From Clostridia bacterium (lineage in GTDB: Bacteria; Bacillota_A; Clostridia; Oscillospirales; CAG-272): DNA of 18,195 nt. Made by a program: the position numbers and the translations under genes. The stretch lies in assembly GCA_017414585.1 (NCBI GenBank), contig JAFQLN010000211.1, positions 1 to 18,195 of the forward strand, read 5' to 3'. Positions within the stretch are counted from its first letter, which is position 1, and each line of letters starts with the position of its first letter. Under the pieces are notes generated by a model. It saw only the letters and a program-made list of their open reading frames with translations. It was not told the origin of the DNA and did not search any database. Below are positions 1 through 6,583 of this stretch, in pieces.

Positions 1-411
1 AACATCCATCAGGTGAATACCGTTTATGCGGCTTCCGATCCGGCGGCATTTTCCTTTATCGCCAATCTGATCGGATGCGTATTCTCGGCGGTTTTGTATA
101 CCCTGTTCACACTTGCCGAAAAGAAGAAGCCGACTGACACGGAACAGTCGGAAAACGGGAAAATTTCTGCAAAAGGCGGTGTGATTGCGCTGTTGATTCT
201 TGCCAATGCGGCGTGCAACGGGATTTCATACACGCTGCAGCTCATCAGTGCCGGCAAAGTTGATGCATCGGCAATGTATCCTATGATGACCGGCGGTTCG
301 GTGGTACTGTCCGCACTGGCAGGGCTGGTTTTCTTCAGGGAAAAGCCCGATAAAATTTCCCTTATCGGAATCCTGCTTGCCTTCGCCGCAACGTTTCTGT
401 TCCTTGTTTGA
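1..411 (+). CDS. EamA/DMT-family membrane transporter, C-terminal part (5' end outside window)
   Basis: The frame is open from base 1, so the gene begins upstream; the GTG at 13 is only an internal codon. The visible 136 residues contain hydrophobic segments separated by a charged loop (EKKKPTDTEQSENGK, about residues 40-54). They end in the typical EamA finish: DASAMYPMMTGGSVVLSALAG, then FFREKP and a last membrane helix ending FLFLV. EamA proteins usually have about 280-300 residues and ten helices in two homologous halves, so this is roughly the second half. The family exports or imports small metabolites such as amino acids or nucleotides, and no substrate can be read here. A hairpin at 479-517 closes the transcript. 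Family assignment is fairly safe; substrate is unknown. Confidence 0.8.
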   Translation, partial: NIHQVNTVYAASDPAAFSFIANLIGCVFSAVLYTLFTLAEKKKPTDTEQSENGKISAKGGVIALLILANAACNGISYTLQLISAGKVDASAMYPMMTGGSVVLSALAGLVFFREKPDKISLIGILLAFAATFLFLV

Positions 412-478
412 GTCTGCTCTGTACAGCAGTGCTGTATGTGAAAGACGAGCGGACAGACATGGTATAAAATGAAAACAG

Positions 479-517
479 AAAAAGGATAACGCCGGAAAAA
501 CGGAAGTTATCCTTTTT
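479..517. terminator. Bidirectional rho-independent terminator between the EamA gene and the GDPD gene
   Basis: A perfect 12-bp inverted repeat (AAAAAGGATAAC at 479-490 and GTTATCCTTTTT at 506-517) surrounds a 15-nt loop. The T-rich right arm and A-rich left arm allow it to work for both converging genes. The stem core is short and AU-rich, so efficiency may be moderate. Confidence 0.8.
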
Positions 518-530
518 TATTATTCAAATC

Positions 531-1376
531 TTAGTTGGCACCGGCGGATGTTTTTCTTTCCGAAGACGGGAAGCAGGCATCCGAAATATCGCAGATGAAC
601 GCATCAAAATACTTCCGCGCTTTTCCTGCAAGTTCCGGTGTGACCGGTGCATCCCATGCAAGTGTCGTCGCACCGAGCAGTCGGTTGAGCCGGAACGAGA
701 GTTTTTTGTAGTCCGACAGTCGGTAGGCGATGAAGTCAGGCTTGGCAAGGAAGTTCCACAGCAGATTTTCCAGCGTCATGGAGATGACCTTTTCGCTTTT
801 TTTCTTCAGTTTTCCGAAGCGGAAGGACAGCACACCGCGCGGAACGGTTCGGTCGAGTTTTTTGTAAAGCTGCAGAAAAAGCGGATTGAACGATTCAATC
901 GCGTATCTGCCGCGGTATCCCCGCATGGCTTCAAACAGGGCGTGCGGCATATCCCAGATGACGGGAAGTGCGTTTTTCATCTCGATCAGAAGAGGTACCC
1001 GTCCGTCAACCAGCGCGAGAACCTCCTCCAGCGTGGGAATATGCTCGTCCGTTCCGAGAAGACGCAGACTTTTCAGCTGTGCAGCGGTCAGTTCGATCGG
1101 CTTTTTGTTCACACCGCAGAGACGAACGAGGTCATCGTCGTGAAAAACGATCAGCTTCCGGTCGCGTGTGAACTGCACGTCAAGCTCAACAGTACATCCC
1201 GCATCGACTGCCGCACGGAACGCGGAGAGGGAATTTTCGGGAATTCTTTTGTTGTCGTGGATGCCGCGGTGTGCGACGGGGGTTTTTGTAAAGTCGCTCA
1301 TATCACAGCGATGCCGGATTTTCGGACAGATCAGATATATGTACAGCCCGAATGCGGCGAGAACAATTTTTACCAT
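531..1376 (-). CDS. Glycerophosphodiester phosphodiesterase family protein, N-terminally membrane-anchored
   Basis: This 281-residue protein should hydrolyse glycerophosphodiesters (deacylated phospholipids or related polymers) to glycerol 3-phosphate and an alcohol. The GDPD TIM-barrel signatures are in order: AHRG (H36, R37), PEN (E46, N47), ELDVQ (E63, D65), FHDD (H78) and LLIEMKN (E131). These correspond to the catalytic histidines and metal-binding acids of the family. Residues 3-17 form a hydrophobic segment without a clear cleavage site, suggesting a membrane anchor. The ATG at 1376 is chosen because AGGAAA lies just upstream and the hydrophobic segment belongs to the protein. It lies downstream of the isomerase-like gene on the same strand, 69 nt away, with a terminator-like hairpin in between. 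The physiological substrate is not evident. Confidence 0.87.
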   Translation of the reverse strand: MVKIVLAAFGLYIYLICPKIRHRCDMSDFTKTPVAHRGIHDNKRIPENSLSAFRAAVDAGCTVELDVQFTRDRKLIVFHDDDLVRLCGVNKKPIELTAAQLKSLRLLGTDEHIPTLEEVLALVDGRVPLLIEMKNALPVIWDMPHALFEAMRGYRGRYAIESFNPLFLQLYKKLDRTVPRGVLSFRFGKLKKKSEKVISMTLENLLWNFLAKPDFIAYRLSDYKKLSFRLNRLLGATTLAWDAPVTPELAGKARKYFDAFICDISDACFPSSERKTSAGAN

Positions 1377-1396
1377 AGGTTTCCTTTTTCCTCTGT

Positions 1397-1438
1397 AAAA
1401 AACGATTGCAGGGGGAACGTGAAGCCGCTCCTCCTGCA
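1397..1438 (-). terminator. Terminator-like hairpin between the isomerase-like gene and the GDPD gene
   Basis: Read on the minus strand, TGCAGGAGG (1438-1430) pairs with CCCCCTGCA (1415-1407) with one mismatch. Four bases later comes a run of six T (1402-1397). It would end the upstream gene's transcript about 20 nt before the GDPD start, so GDPD needs readthrough or its own promoter, and I see no obvious promoter in that space. Confidence 0.65.
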
Positions 1439-1445
1439 GAATAAA

Positions 1446-2207
1446 TTATTTCAGACCGAGGGATGTGAGATAGTCGTAACTCTTCTTGAGGCAGTCGAAG
1501 GGATTTTCGCCGTTGCAGTTGTCCTGTTCGATGTATGCAAACTGTGTGCCGGCTGCTTCAAAAGCGGGAATAATTTTTGCAAAGTCGAGCTGGTTGCCGC
1601 CGCCGACCCAGGACATCTTCTTTTCGCCCGCTTCATTGATGAACATATCCTTGAAGTGAACAACGGGAAGTCTGCCGGAAAGACGCTTGATTTCTTCGAT
1701 CACATCGTATCCGCCCGCTTTGACCCAGTACGTATCGAGGGTGAATCCGAGCTGTTCTGCGGTGAAGTCGTCCGAGATGTGGTGCATCACCGGTCTGCCG
1801 TCTTCGCGCTTGTTTTCATATTCAAAAGCGTGGTTGTGATACATGAACTGCAGACCTGCATCGTGGATTTTCTGTGCGGGAATCTGTGCTTCTGTGCGGA
1901 ACTTGTCGTAGCCTGCCGCACCGCCGGGCATGGAGCCGACACCGATGTATCTGCAGCCGAAGGTCTTGTGTTCTTCGATAACCGCTTCGGTTTCGTTGAT
2001 GATGCGGTTGTAGTTGTAATGCGTGATGCCGCAGGTCAGTCCGGCTGCCTTGAGCTGATCCCGAAGCCATTGTGCTTCATATGCGCAGGTACCGGAAACC
2101 TGAACGGTGGTATAGCCGATGTCGGCAACCTTTTTGAGGGTTTCGGAAAAATCTTCGAGAGTCTTGCAGTAGTCCCGCAGGGTGAAAAGCTGAGCGCCGA
2201 TAATCAT
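1446..2207 (-). CDS. Sugar phosphate isomerase/epimerase family protein (xylose isomerase-like TIM barrel)
   Basis: The 253-residue protein belongs to the AP-endonuclease-2/xylose-isomerase-like barrel superfamily, which contains inosose dehydratases, epimerases and ketose isomerases. Motifs seen are GAQLFTLRD at the N terminus, HNHAFE (124-129), LDTYW (157-161), HFKD (184-187) and IEQDN (226-230). The E129, D158, H184 and E227 pattern is what the divalent metal site of the family would need. The frame is open further upstream to about 2516. I chose the ATG at 2207 because AAGGAG sits 7 nt before it, the barrel begins there, and the upstream part would overlap the promoter. There is no signal peptide, so it is cytoplasmic. 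The exact sugar is unknown; inositol-type or keto-sugar substrates are possible. Confidence 0.85.
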   Translation of the reverse strand: MIIGAQLFTLRDYCKTLEDFSETLKKVADIGYTTVQVSGTCAYEAQWLRDQLKAAGLTCGITHYNYNRIINETEAVIEEHKTFGCRYIGVGSMPGGAAGYDKFRTEAQIPAQKIHDAGLQFMYHNHAFEYENKREDGRPVMHHISDDFTAEQLGFTLDTYWVKAGGYDVIEEIKRLSGRLPVVHFKDMFINEAGEKKMSWVGGGNQLDFAKIIPAFEAAGTQFAYIEQDNCNGENPFDCLKKSYDYLTSLGLK

Positions 2208-2301
2208 ATGCGTTCTCCTTTGTAATAATCTGAACCGTCTGCACATTGGATAAAACCGCAGATAGCTGTTGGGTTCGATGTGCGAAAATAACACTAATAA
2301 T

Positions 2302-2330
2302 ATTATCCACATTTCAGTACGGTTTGTCAA
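2302..2330 (-). promoter_or_regulatory. Sigma-A-type promoter for the isomerase-like gene
   Basis: On the minus strand TTGACA (2330-2325) and GATAAT (2307-2302) are separated by exactly 17 nt. This gives a leader of about 85-90 nt before the ATG at 2207. Confidence 0.75.
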
Positions 2331-2388
2331 GAGAAAACGGAGGAAAAACAGAGAAAAAACAAACGGAATATTTTTCTCACCGAAACGG

Positions 2389-2394
2389 TATACT
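2389..2394 (+). promoter_or_regulatory. Possible -10 box for the enzyme I-like gene
   Basis: TATACT lies 35 nt before the ATG at 2430 in an AT-rich stretch. No good -35 hexamer is found at the expected distance, so this is a weak candidate. It would be divergent to the minus-strand promoter at 2302-2330. Confidence 0.25.
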
Positions 2395-2429
2395 ATTAAA
2401 AACAGGAGAAACGGGAGACGGAGCGGCAT

Positions 2430-3044
2430 ATGAAGAAAAAACCGGCAGTACAGGAGAAAAACAACGGGGAAGGCGTTCTCTTTCCATATACGGAGACGGG
2501 AAGACAAATGCTGCACGGCGGAGTGCCGCTATGCTGTGCTGAGACACTGACAGCGGACAGCGCAGGAGAAGAAGAAACAGCAGAAAGAATCATTGCCCGA
2601 TGTGCAGAAAACGGATGCGCGGTGCGGATTTTCGGAAGGAGCGGTACGGAAGCGGAACAGACCTCTCTTTTCCGGTCGATTTACCGGGCTTCGGCAGAGT
2701 GTTCCGTGATTGCGGTCATTCCGGCGGTTGTTCTGCCATCCGAAACGGAGCAGGTGCGGTCATGGGCAGCCGCTGCCAGAAACGAACTGAAGGAGAAGGA
2801 TATTCCGTTCGGAAGACTGCGTGCGGGGATTGCCGTGGAAACACCGTCCGCCGCCATTCTTGCTGATCTGCTCGCACCGATGGTCGATTTTTTTGTGCTG
2901 CATCCGTCGGCATTGATTCAGTCCCTTGGCGTGGCGCACAGCATGAAAGGGGATAATCCCATGCCGGAGAGCGTGATGCGGTGCATGAAAATGACCTGTG
3001 CGGCTGCACGTCGGGAGGGGATTGAAGTCTATCTGGAAAAATGA
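2430..3044 (+). CDS. Stand-alone degenerate relative of the PTS enzyme I PEP-binding domain
   Basis: I recognise no named 204-residue family. Residues about 76-198 line up with the C-terminal PEP-binding barrel of enzyme I (PtsI). FRSIYRAS resembles the LRAILRAS region; GIAVETPSAAILADLLA (133-149) resembles GIMVEIPSAA..AD.LA; VDFF (152-155) and LIQ (162-164) flank the place of IGTND; and a final MRCMKMTCAAARREGIEV resembles the LIKMVIDAAHKAGI helix. The metal-ligand glutamate is kept (E137), but the Asn-Asp of GTND reads Ser160-Ala161. The catalytic Cys loop (MCGE) that should follow is absent because the protein ends in VYLEK. The HPr-binding and swivelling His domains are also missing. A GGAG 6 nt before the ATG supports translation. 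It is probably non-catalytic: either a regulatory or scaffold relic, or a decaying gene. Confidence 0.6.
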   Translation: MKKKPAVQEKNNGEGVLFPYTETGRQMLHGGVPLCCAETLTADSAGEEETAERIIARCAENGCAVRIFGRSGTEAEQTSLFRSIYRASAECSVIAVIPAVVLPSETEQVRSWAAAARNELKEKDIPFGRLRAGIAVETPSAAILADLLAPMVDFFVLHPSALIQSLGVAHSMKGDNPMPESVMRCMKMTCAAARREGIEVYLEK

Positions 3045-3080
3045 AAAAACCGCGGACTTTACAAAAGTGAATCATAAACA

Positions 3081-3126
3081 AAGGACGTGCCGCCATTCCG
3101 TTTTTCGTGAAATGCGGCACGTTCTT
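3081..3126. terminator. Bidirectional terminator between convergent genes
   Basis: AAGGACGTGCCGC (3081-3093) pairs with GCGGCACGTTCTT (3114-3126) with a single G-U. The 20-nt interior can extend the stem further (CATT/AATG). The flanking T-runs are short on both sides, but position and strength fit the ends of both convergent genes. Confidence 0.7.
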
Positions 3127-3139
3127 TCATTTGAATACT

Positions 3140-3901
3140 TTATTTTGTAAGTTCCGACCACGCTGCATAATAGCGTCTGCCGAGTTCGTAAATTGCCTTG
3201 CGGCAGAAGTGGATGGTGTCGCTGCCGTGACCGGGGTTTGGATCATCCTGTGCGTTGGAAATCAGACCGTCGGTTTCCACGAATGCGGCAGGTGCTGCAT
3301 CTTTGCATACATCGCGGATTGCCCGGAGAACGGGTTCGCAGATCTGTGCATTTGCATCTCTCCAGTGGTAGACGAAATCACCGGCAATGAAGGGAAGGTC
3401 GGGCACACCGAAAGTTTCACGAACGGAATTGAGCAGAGTCGTGAGATTCTTGTAATGTCCGTCGTAAGTCGCATGAAGGATCGCGTCCGTTTCACCCTGA
3501 TGCCAGAGGAAGCCGACGAGACGGTTTTCCGGATTGAGCGCAAGTGCGGTGCGGGTCATTTCCATCATACGGAGATAAAGGTCATCGGTCATGCCCCAGC
3601 GCTTGTCAAGAAATCCCGTGCCGCCGACGGAAGTGCGGAGAATGAGAATCTTTCTGCCTTTTTCCAGCTTGCCTGCACGGATGTATTCGTCCGCGAAAGA
3701 CAGTGCATAGTGGCTGCGGATATAGTTGCCGACAACCATTTCACGTGCGAGTTCGATGGTGTAGTCGCCGATCATATGCCAGACTTCGTATTTCGGCTGG
3801 TAGGGTGCGTCAACCAGACCGTGCGCGGTGCCGTCACTGTTGGACTGCCCTGCCTGAATGATGATGTCGAATTTTTCCTTGGAGAAATCCTTGAGTGCCA
3901 T
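3140..3901 (-). CDS. SASA-domain carbohydrate esterase (sialate O-acetylesterase-like SGNH hydrolase)
   Basis: This 253-residue protein resembles the SASA/CE6-type esterases that remove acetyl groups from sugars. The N-terminal AGQSNSDG carries the nucleophile Ser20. SVGG at 91-94 matches the oxyanion glycine block, LWHQGETD (132-139) is the strongly conserved SASA motif, and DTIH (228-231) supplies the Asp and His of the triad. There is no signal peptide, so it should act in the cytoplasm on imported acetylated oligosaccharides. AAGGAG lies 7 nt before the ATG at 3901. The gene stands alone between serS and a convergent enzyme I-like gene. Family is secure; the acetylated substrate (xylan, sialic acid or other) cannot be told. 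Confidence 0.85.
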   Translation of the reverse strand: MALKDFSKEKFDIIIQAGQSNSDGTAHGLVDAPYQPKYEVWHMIGDYTIELAREMVVGNYIRSHYALSFADEYIRAGKLEKGRKILILRTSVGGTGFLDKRWGMTDDLYLRMMEMTRTALALNPENRLVGFLWHQGETDAILHATYDGHYKNLTTLLNSVRETFGVPDLPFIAGDFVYHWRDANAQICEPVLRAIRDVCKDAAPAAFVETDGLISNAQDDPNPGHGSDTIHFCRKAIYELGRRYYAAWSELTK

Positions 3902-3979
3902 GATGGTGCTCCTTTCGGTAGATAAATGAAATAAAAGCTGAATCAGCGGAAGGTCGCGGGATCGGTATAAAACGGTTTC

Positions 3980-4012
3980 AAAAACGCCGGAGACGCCCGC
4001 GGGAGCATCCCG
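3980..4012 (-). terminator. Probable terminator of serS
   Basis: Just after the serS stop, the minus strand carries a small hairpin (CGGGA-TGC-TCCCG, 4012-4000). It is followed by a second GC-rich hairpin with one mismatch (4001-3985) and then five T (3984-3980). The two hairpins share bases, so only one forms at a time. Confidence 0.5.
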
Positions 4013-4014
4013 AC

Positions 4015-5301
4015 TTATTTCTTGGGAACGAGAACTTCCTTGCCGCCCATGTACGGTCTGAGCGCTTCGGGAATTCTGACAGTACCGTCAGCCTGCAGAT
4101 TGTTTTCGAGGAAAGCGATGAGCATACGCGGCGGAGCAACAACGGTGTTGTTCAGCGTGTGTGCGAGGTACTTCTGCTTGCCTGCGGACACGCGGATGCG
4201 GAGTCTTCTTGCCTGTGCATCGCCGAGGTTGGAGCAGGAACCGACTTCAAAGTATTTCTGCTGTCTCGGGGACCATGCTTCTACGTCGCAGGACTTGACC
4301 TTGAGGTCAGCGAGGTCGCCGGAGCAGCATTCGAGCGTGCGCACAGGAATGTCGAGGGAGCGGAAGAGATCAACGGTGTTCTGCCACAGCTTGTCGTACC
4401 ACATCATGGAATCTTCGGGCTTGCAGACAACGATCATTTCCTGCTTTTCAAACTGGTGGATTCTGTAAACGCCGCGTTCTTCGATGCCGTGCGCACCCTT
4501 TTCCTTGCGGAAGCAGGGAGAATAGCTGGTGAGGGTATAGGGCAGGTTTTCTTCGGGAACGATCTGGTCAATGAACTTGCCGATCATGGAGTGTTCGGAT
4601 GTGCCGATGAGATAGAGGTCTTCGCCTTCGATCTTGTACATCATCGCTTCCATTTCCGCGAAGGACATAACGCCCGTTACAACATCGGAGCGGATCATGA
4701 ACGGGGGAACGCAGTAGGTGAAGCCGCGGTCGATCATGAATTCGCGTGCATAGGAAATGACAGCGGAGTGCAGGCGTGCGATGTCGCCCATGAGGTAGTA
4801 GAATCCGTTGCCGGCAACACGGCGCGCAGAGTCGAGGTCAATGCCGTCAAAGCGTTCCATGATGTCGGTGTGATAGGGAATTTCAAAATCGGGCGTATAG
4901 GGTTCGCCGTACTTCTGGATTTCGACATTTTCGCTGTCGTCCTTGCCGATCGGAACGGAAGGGTCAATGATGTTCGGAATGATCATCATGATCTTCTTGA
5001 TCTTTTCAGCCAGCTCTTCTTCGAGCTTTTCGCATTCGGCAAGACGTGCGGACTGTTCGCCGACCTGCTTCTTGACTTCTTCGGCTTCTTCCTTCTTGCC
5101 CTGACCCATGAGTGCGCCGATCTGCTTGGAGAGCTTGTTGCGGTTGCCGCGGAGAGCGTCCGCTTCTGCCATGATGGCACGGTTTTCTGCATCCAATGCG
5201 ATGACTTCGTCAACGAGGGGGAGCTTGGAGTCCTGGAATTTGTTTTTGATATTCTGCTTTACGATTTCCGGATTGTCACGGAGAAATTTGATGTCGAGCA
5301 T
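4015..5301 (-). CDS. serS: Serine--tRNA ligase
   Basis: SerRS charges tRNA-Ser (and tRNA-Sec where present) with serine. The 428 residues begin MLDIKFLRDNPEIVK, then a long charged helical hairpin (about residues 28-105) forms the tRNA-binding arm. The class II catalytic core follows. Motif 2 reads FRKEKGAHGIEERGVYRIHQF. Further on come CCSGDLAD and VEAWSPRQ..YFEVGSCSN, and motif 3 reads HTLNNTVVAPPRMLIAFLENN before LRPYMGG. The motif 3 wording differs from the bacterial textbook LNGSGLAVGR version; I recall this variant as common in Clostridia. The frame is open upstream to 5487, but that part is the T-box leader. The ATG at 5301 has AGAGG 8 nt upstream and matches the family N terminus. Expression is controlled by the T-box at 5346-5562. 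Confidence 0.97.
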   Translation of the reverse strand: MLDIKFLRDNPEIVKQNIKNKFQDSKLPLVDEVIALDAENRAIMAEADALRGNRNKLSKQIGALMGQGKKEEAEEVKKQVGEQSARLAECEKLEEELAEKIKKIMMIIPNIIDPSVPIGKDDSENVEIQKYGEPYTPDFEIPYHTDIMERFDGIDLDSARRVAGNGFYYLMGDIARLHSAVISYAREFMIDRGFTYCVPPFMIRSDVVTGVMSFAEMEAMMYKIEGEDLYLIGTSEHSMIGKFIDQIVPEENLPYTLTSYSPCFRKEKGAHGIEERGVYRIHQFEKQEMIVVCKPEDSMMWYDKLWQNTVDLFRSLDIPVRTLECCSGDLADLKVKSCDVEAWSPRQQKYFEVGSCSNLGDAQARRLRIRVSAGKQKYLAHTLNNTVVAPPRMLIAFLENNLQADGTVRIPEALRPYMGGKEVLVPKK

Positions 5302-5345
5302 GGTACATACCTCTTTTATATCATGAATATTTTTGACGGGAAAAC

Positions 5346-5390
5346 AAAAAACACGGATTCCGTCCAAAGTCTTGGGACGAAAAATCCGTG
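5346..5390 (-). terminator. Regulated terminator of the serS T-box
   Basis: On the minus strand CACGGATTTTTCGTCC (5390-5375) pairs with GGACGGAATCCGTG (5365-5352), with an internal mismatch. Six T follow (5351-5346). The 5' arm overlaps the T-box sequence, so antiterminator and terminator are mutually exclusive. Confidence 0.9.
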
Positions 5391-5562
5391 GTGCCACCCA
5401 ATTTCGCTGCAATAACAGCCTCTTTCGCAGTACGGTAAAGGGTACCGGCCTCACCGCTCGGAAAGTGGATACCGCACCGCTGCGCACCGGATTCCAGCAT
5501 CCCGGCTCTCTCTGGCACAGCTTCTGTACGGATAGTTTTCGTCAGCGCGATGTTTTATATAC
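5346..5562 (-). promoter_or_regulatory. T-box riboswitch leader of serS (serine-specific)
   Basis: The minus strand carries the T-box core TGGGTGGCACCACG (5400-5387). The leader can be folded into a stem I with base CGCT/AGCG and an upper helix CCGTAC/GTGCGG. Between them is a loop containing TATCCAC, which places a UCC serine codon at 5469-5467 as specifier. A GGATG typical of the distal loop is present further up. The antiterminator bulge reads UGGC, which would pair with G73-CCA of tRNA-Ser, so two independent contacts agree on serine. Uncharged tRNA-Ser should stabilise the antiterminator and switch serS on. The 5' end is inferred from the promoter. Confidence 0.93.
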
Positions 5563-5568
5563 TTCACC

Positions 5569-5597
5569 AGTATAGCAAATCCGGAGCGGAAAATCAA
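5569..5597 (-). promoter_or_regulatory. Sigma-A-type promoter of the serS T-box leader
   Basis: TTGATT (5597-5592) and TATACT (5574-5569) are 17 nt apart on the minus strand. Transcription should begin near 5562, just ahead of the stem I base. Confidence 0.8.
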
Positions 5598-5626
5598 GAG
5601 GTAAGAGAAAAAAAGTCGTCCGCTTC

Positions 5627-5655
5627 TTGCAAAAAAACTGCCTTTATGCTATAAT
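5627..5655 (+). promoter_or_regulatory. Promoter of the exonuclease/GH35 unit
   Basis: TTGCAA (5627-5632) and a perfect TATAAT (5650-5655) have 17-nt spacing, and the -10 is extended by TGC. It is divergent from the serS promoter; the two -35 boxes are about 30 nt apart. Confidence 0.8.
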
Positions 5656-5686
5656 CAAGGGAAAATCATGATTCCGAGGTGCTGCC

Positions 5687-6583
5687 ATGAACCGCCTTTT
5701 GCTTGTTGACGGTCACAATCTTCTGTTCCGGATGTTCTACGGGATGCCGGACAATTTTTATACCCCGCTCGGCAGAAAATACAATGCTGTCTATGGATTT
5801 GCGTCCGCGATGAAGAAAGTGATCAGCCTGATCCGTCCGACACACGCCATTGTCGTCTTCGATTCTCCCGACTGCGGTGACCGGCGGAAGCTGGACGAAG
5901 CGTATAAGGCGAACCGTCCCGATTTTTCCGATGCCGCACCGGAGGACTGTCCGTTTACGCAGCTGCCTGCGATTTATGCCATGCTGGACGAAATGCAGAT
6001 CCCGCACAGGGAAATTCACGGCTGTGAAGCGGATGATGTGATTGCATCCTATGCCATGACGTGTGCGGGGGATTTCCATGTCGTCATCTTTTCCACCGAC
6101 CGCGATTACTGGCAGCTCATCTCGGAGAATGTGTCCATCCTCGACTACCACGGCATGGACAGCACCCTCATTACGCCGCCGACCGTGGAGAAAAAATTCG
6201 GTGTGAAGCCGGAGCAGTTTGCGGATTTCAAGTGTTTGATCGGGGATCCGTCGGACAATATCGCCGGTGTTCCCGGTGTCGGTCCAAAGCGTGCGGCTGA
6301 ACTGCTCGGCCGCTACGGCACACTGGAAAACCTGCTTCTGCATACGGACGAAATCGAACGCCCCTCTGTCCGCAAAGCACTGGAGGAATCCCGGGAGCGG
6401 CTGGAACTGAACAACCGTCTGATACGGCTCTGTCCGCATGCCGAACTGCCGCTGGAGCCGGCGTATCTCGCGTTCCGTGCAAGAATTCCATCGAATCCGA
6501 TGACTCTTGCCATGGAACTGGCGGATGAATATTACGAAGAAAACAAACGAGGGGGAGAAGAGCATGAAAAAATTTTCATTTGA
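5687..6583 (+). CDS. Stand-alone 5'-3' exonuclease (PolA N-terminal/FEN-like)
   Basis: The 298-residue protein matches the 5' nuclease domain of DNA polymerase I without any polymerase domain. It starts LLLVDGHNLLFRMFYG (D8), followed by VVFDSPD, EAYKANRP (71-78), EADDVI (114-119) and STDRDYW (136-142). GDPSDNIAGVPGVGPKRAAELL from residue 186 forms the helix-hairpin-helix part. These acidic residues make up the two-metal site of the family. Its likely role is removal of RNA primers or 5' flaps, or a specialised repair job alongside PolA. Start: GAGGTG lies 5 nt upstream of the ATG at 5687. The 3' end overlaps the GH35 gene by 20 nt, so the two are co-transcribed and probably translationally coupled. 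The last 20 residues are charged and variable. Confidence 0.88.
   Translation: MNRLLLVDGHNLLFRMFYGMPDNFYTPLGRKYNAVYGFASAMKKVISLIRPTHAIVVFDSPDCGDRRKLDEAYKANRPDFSDAAPEDCPFTQLPAIYAMLDEMQIPHREIHGCEADDVIASYAMTCAGDFHVVIFSTDRDYWQLISENVSILDYHGMDSTLITPPTVEKKFGVKPEQFADFKCLIGDPSDNIAGVPGVGPKRAAELLGRYGTLENLLLHTDEIERPSVRKALEESRERLELNNRLIRLCPHAELPLEPAYLAFRARIPSNPMTLAMELADEYYEENKRGGEEHEKIFI

Noticed and set aside
942..2225. 427-codon plus-strand open frame across the GDPD and isomerase-like genes
   Set aside because: It spans two recognisable minus-strand genes and their terminator, and its translation is Cys/Val/Phe-rich shadow sequence.
2208..2516. N-terminal extension of the isomerase-like protein up to 2516
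   Set aside because: The stretch contains a TTGACA-N17-GATAAT promoter on the same strand, and the ATG at 2207 has an ideal ribosome site.
4159..5415. 418-codon plus-strand frame opposite serS and its T-box
   Set aside because: It is a shadow of serS that runs into the T-box leader, which has clear RNA function.
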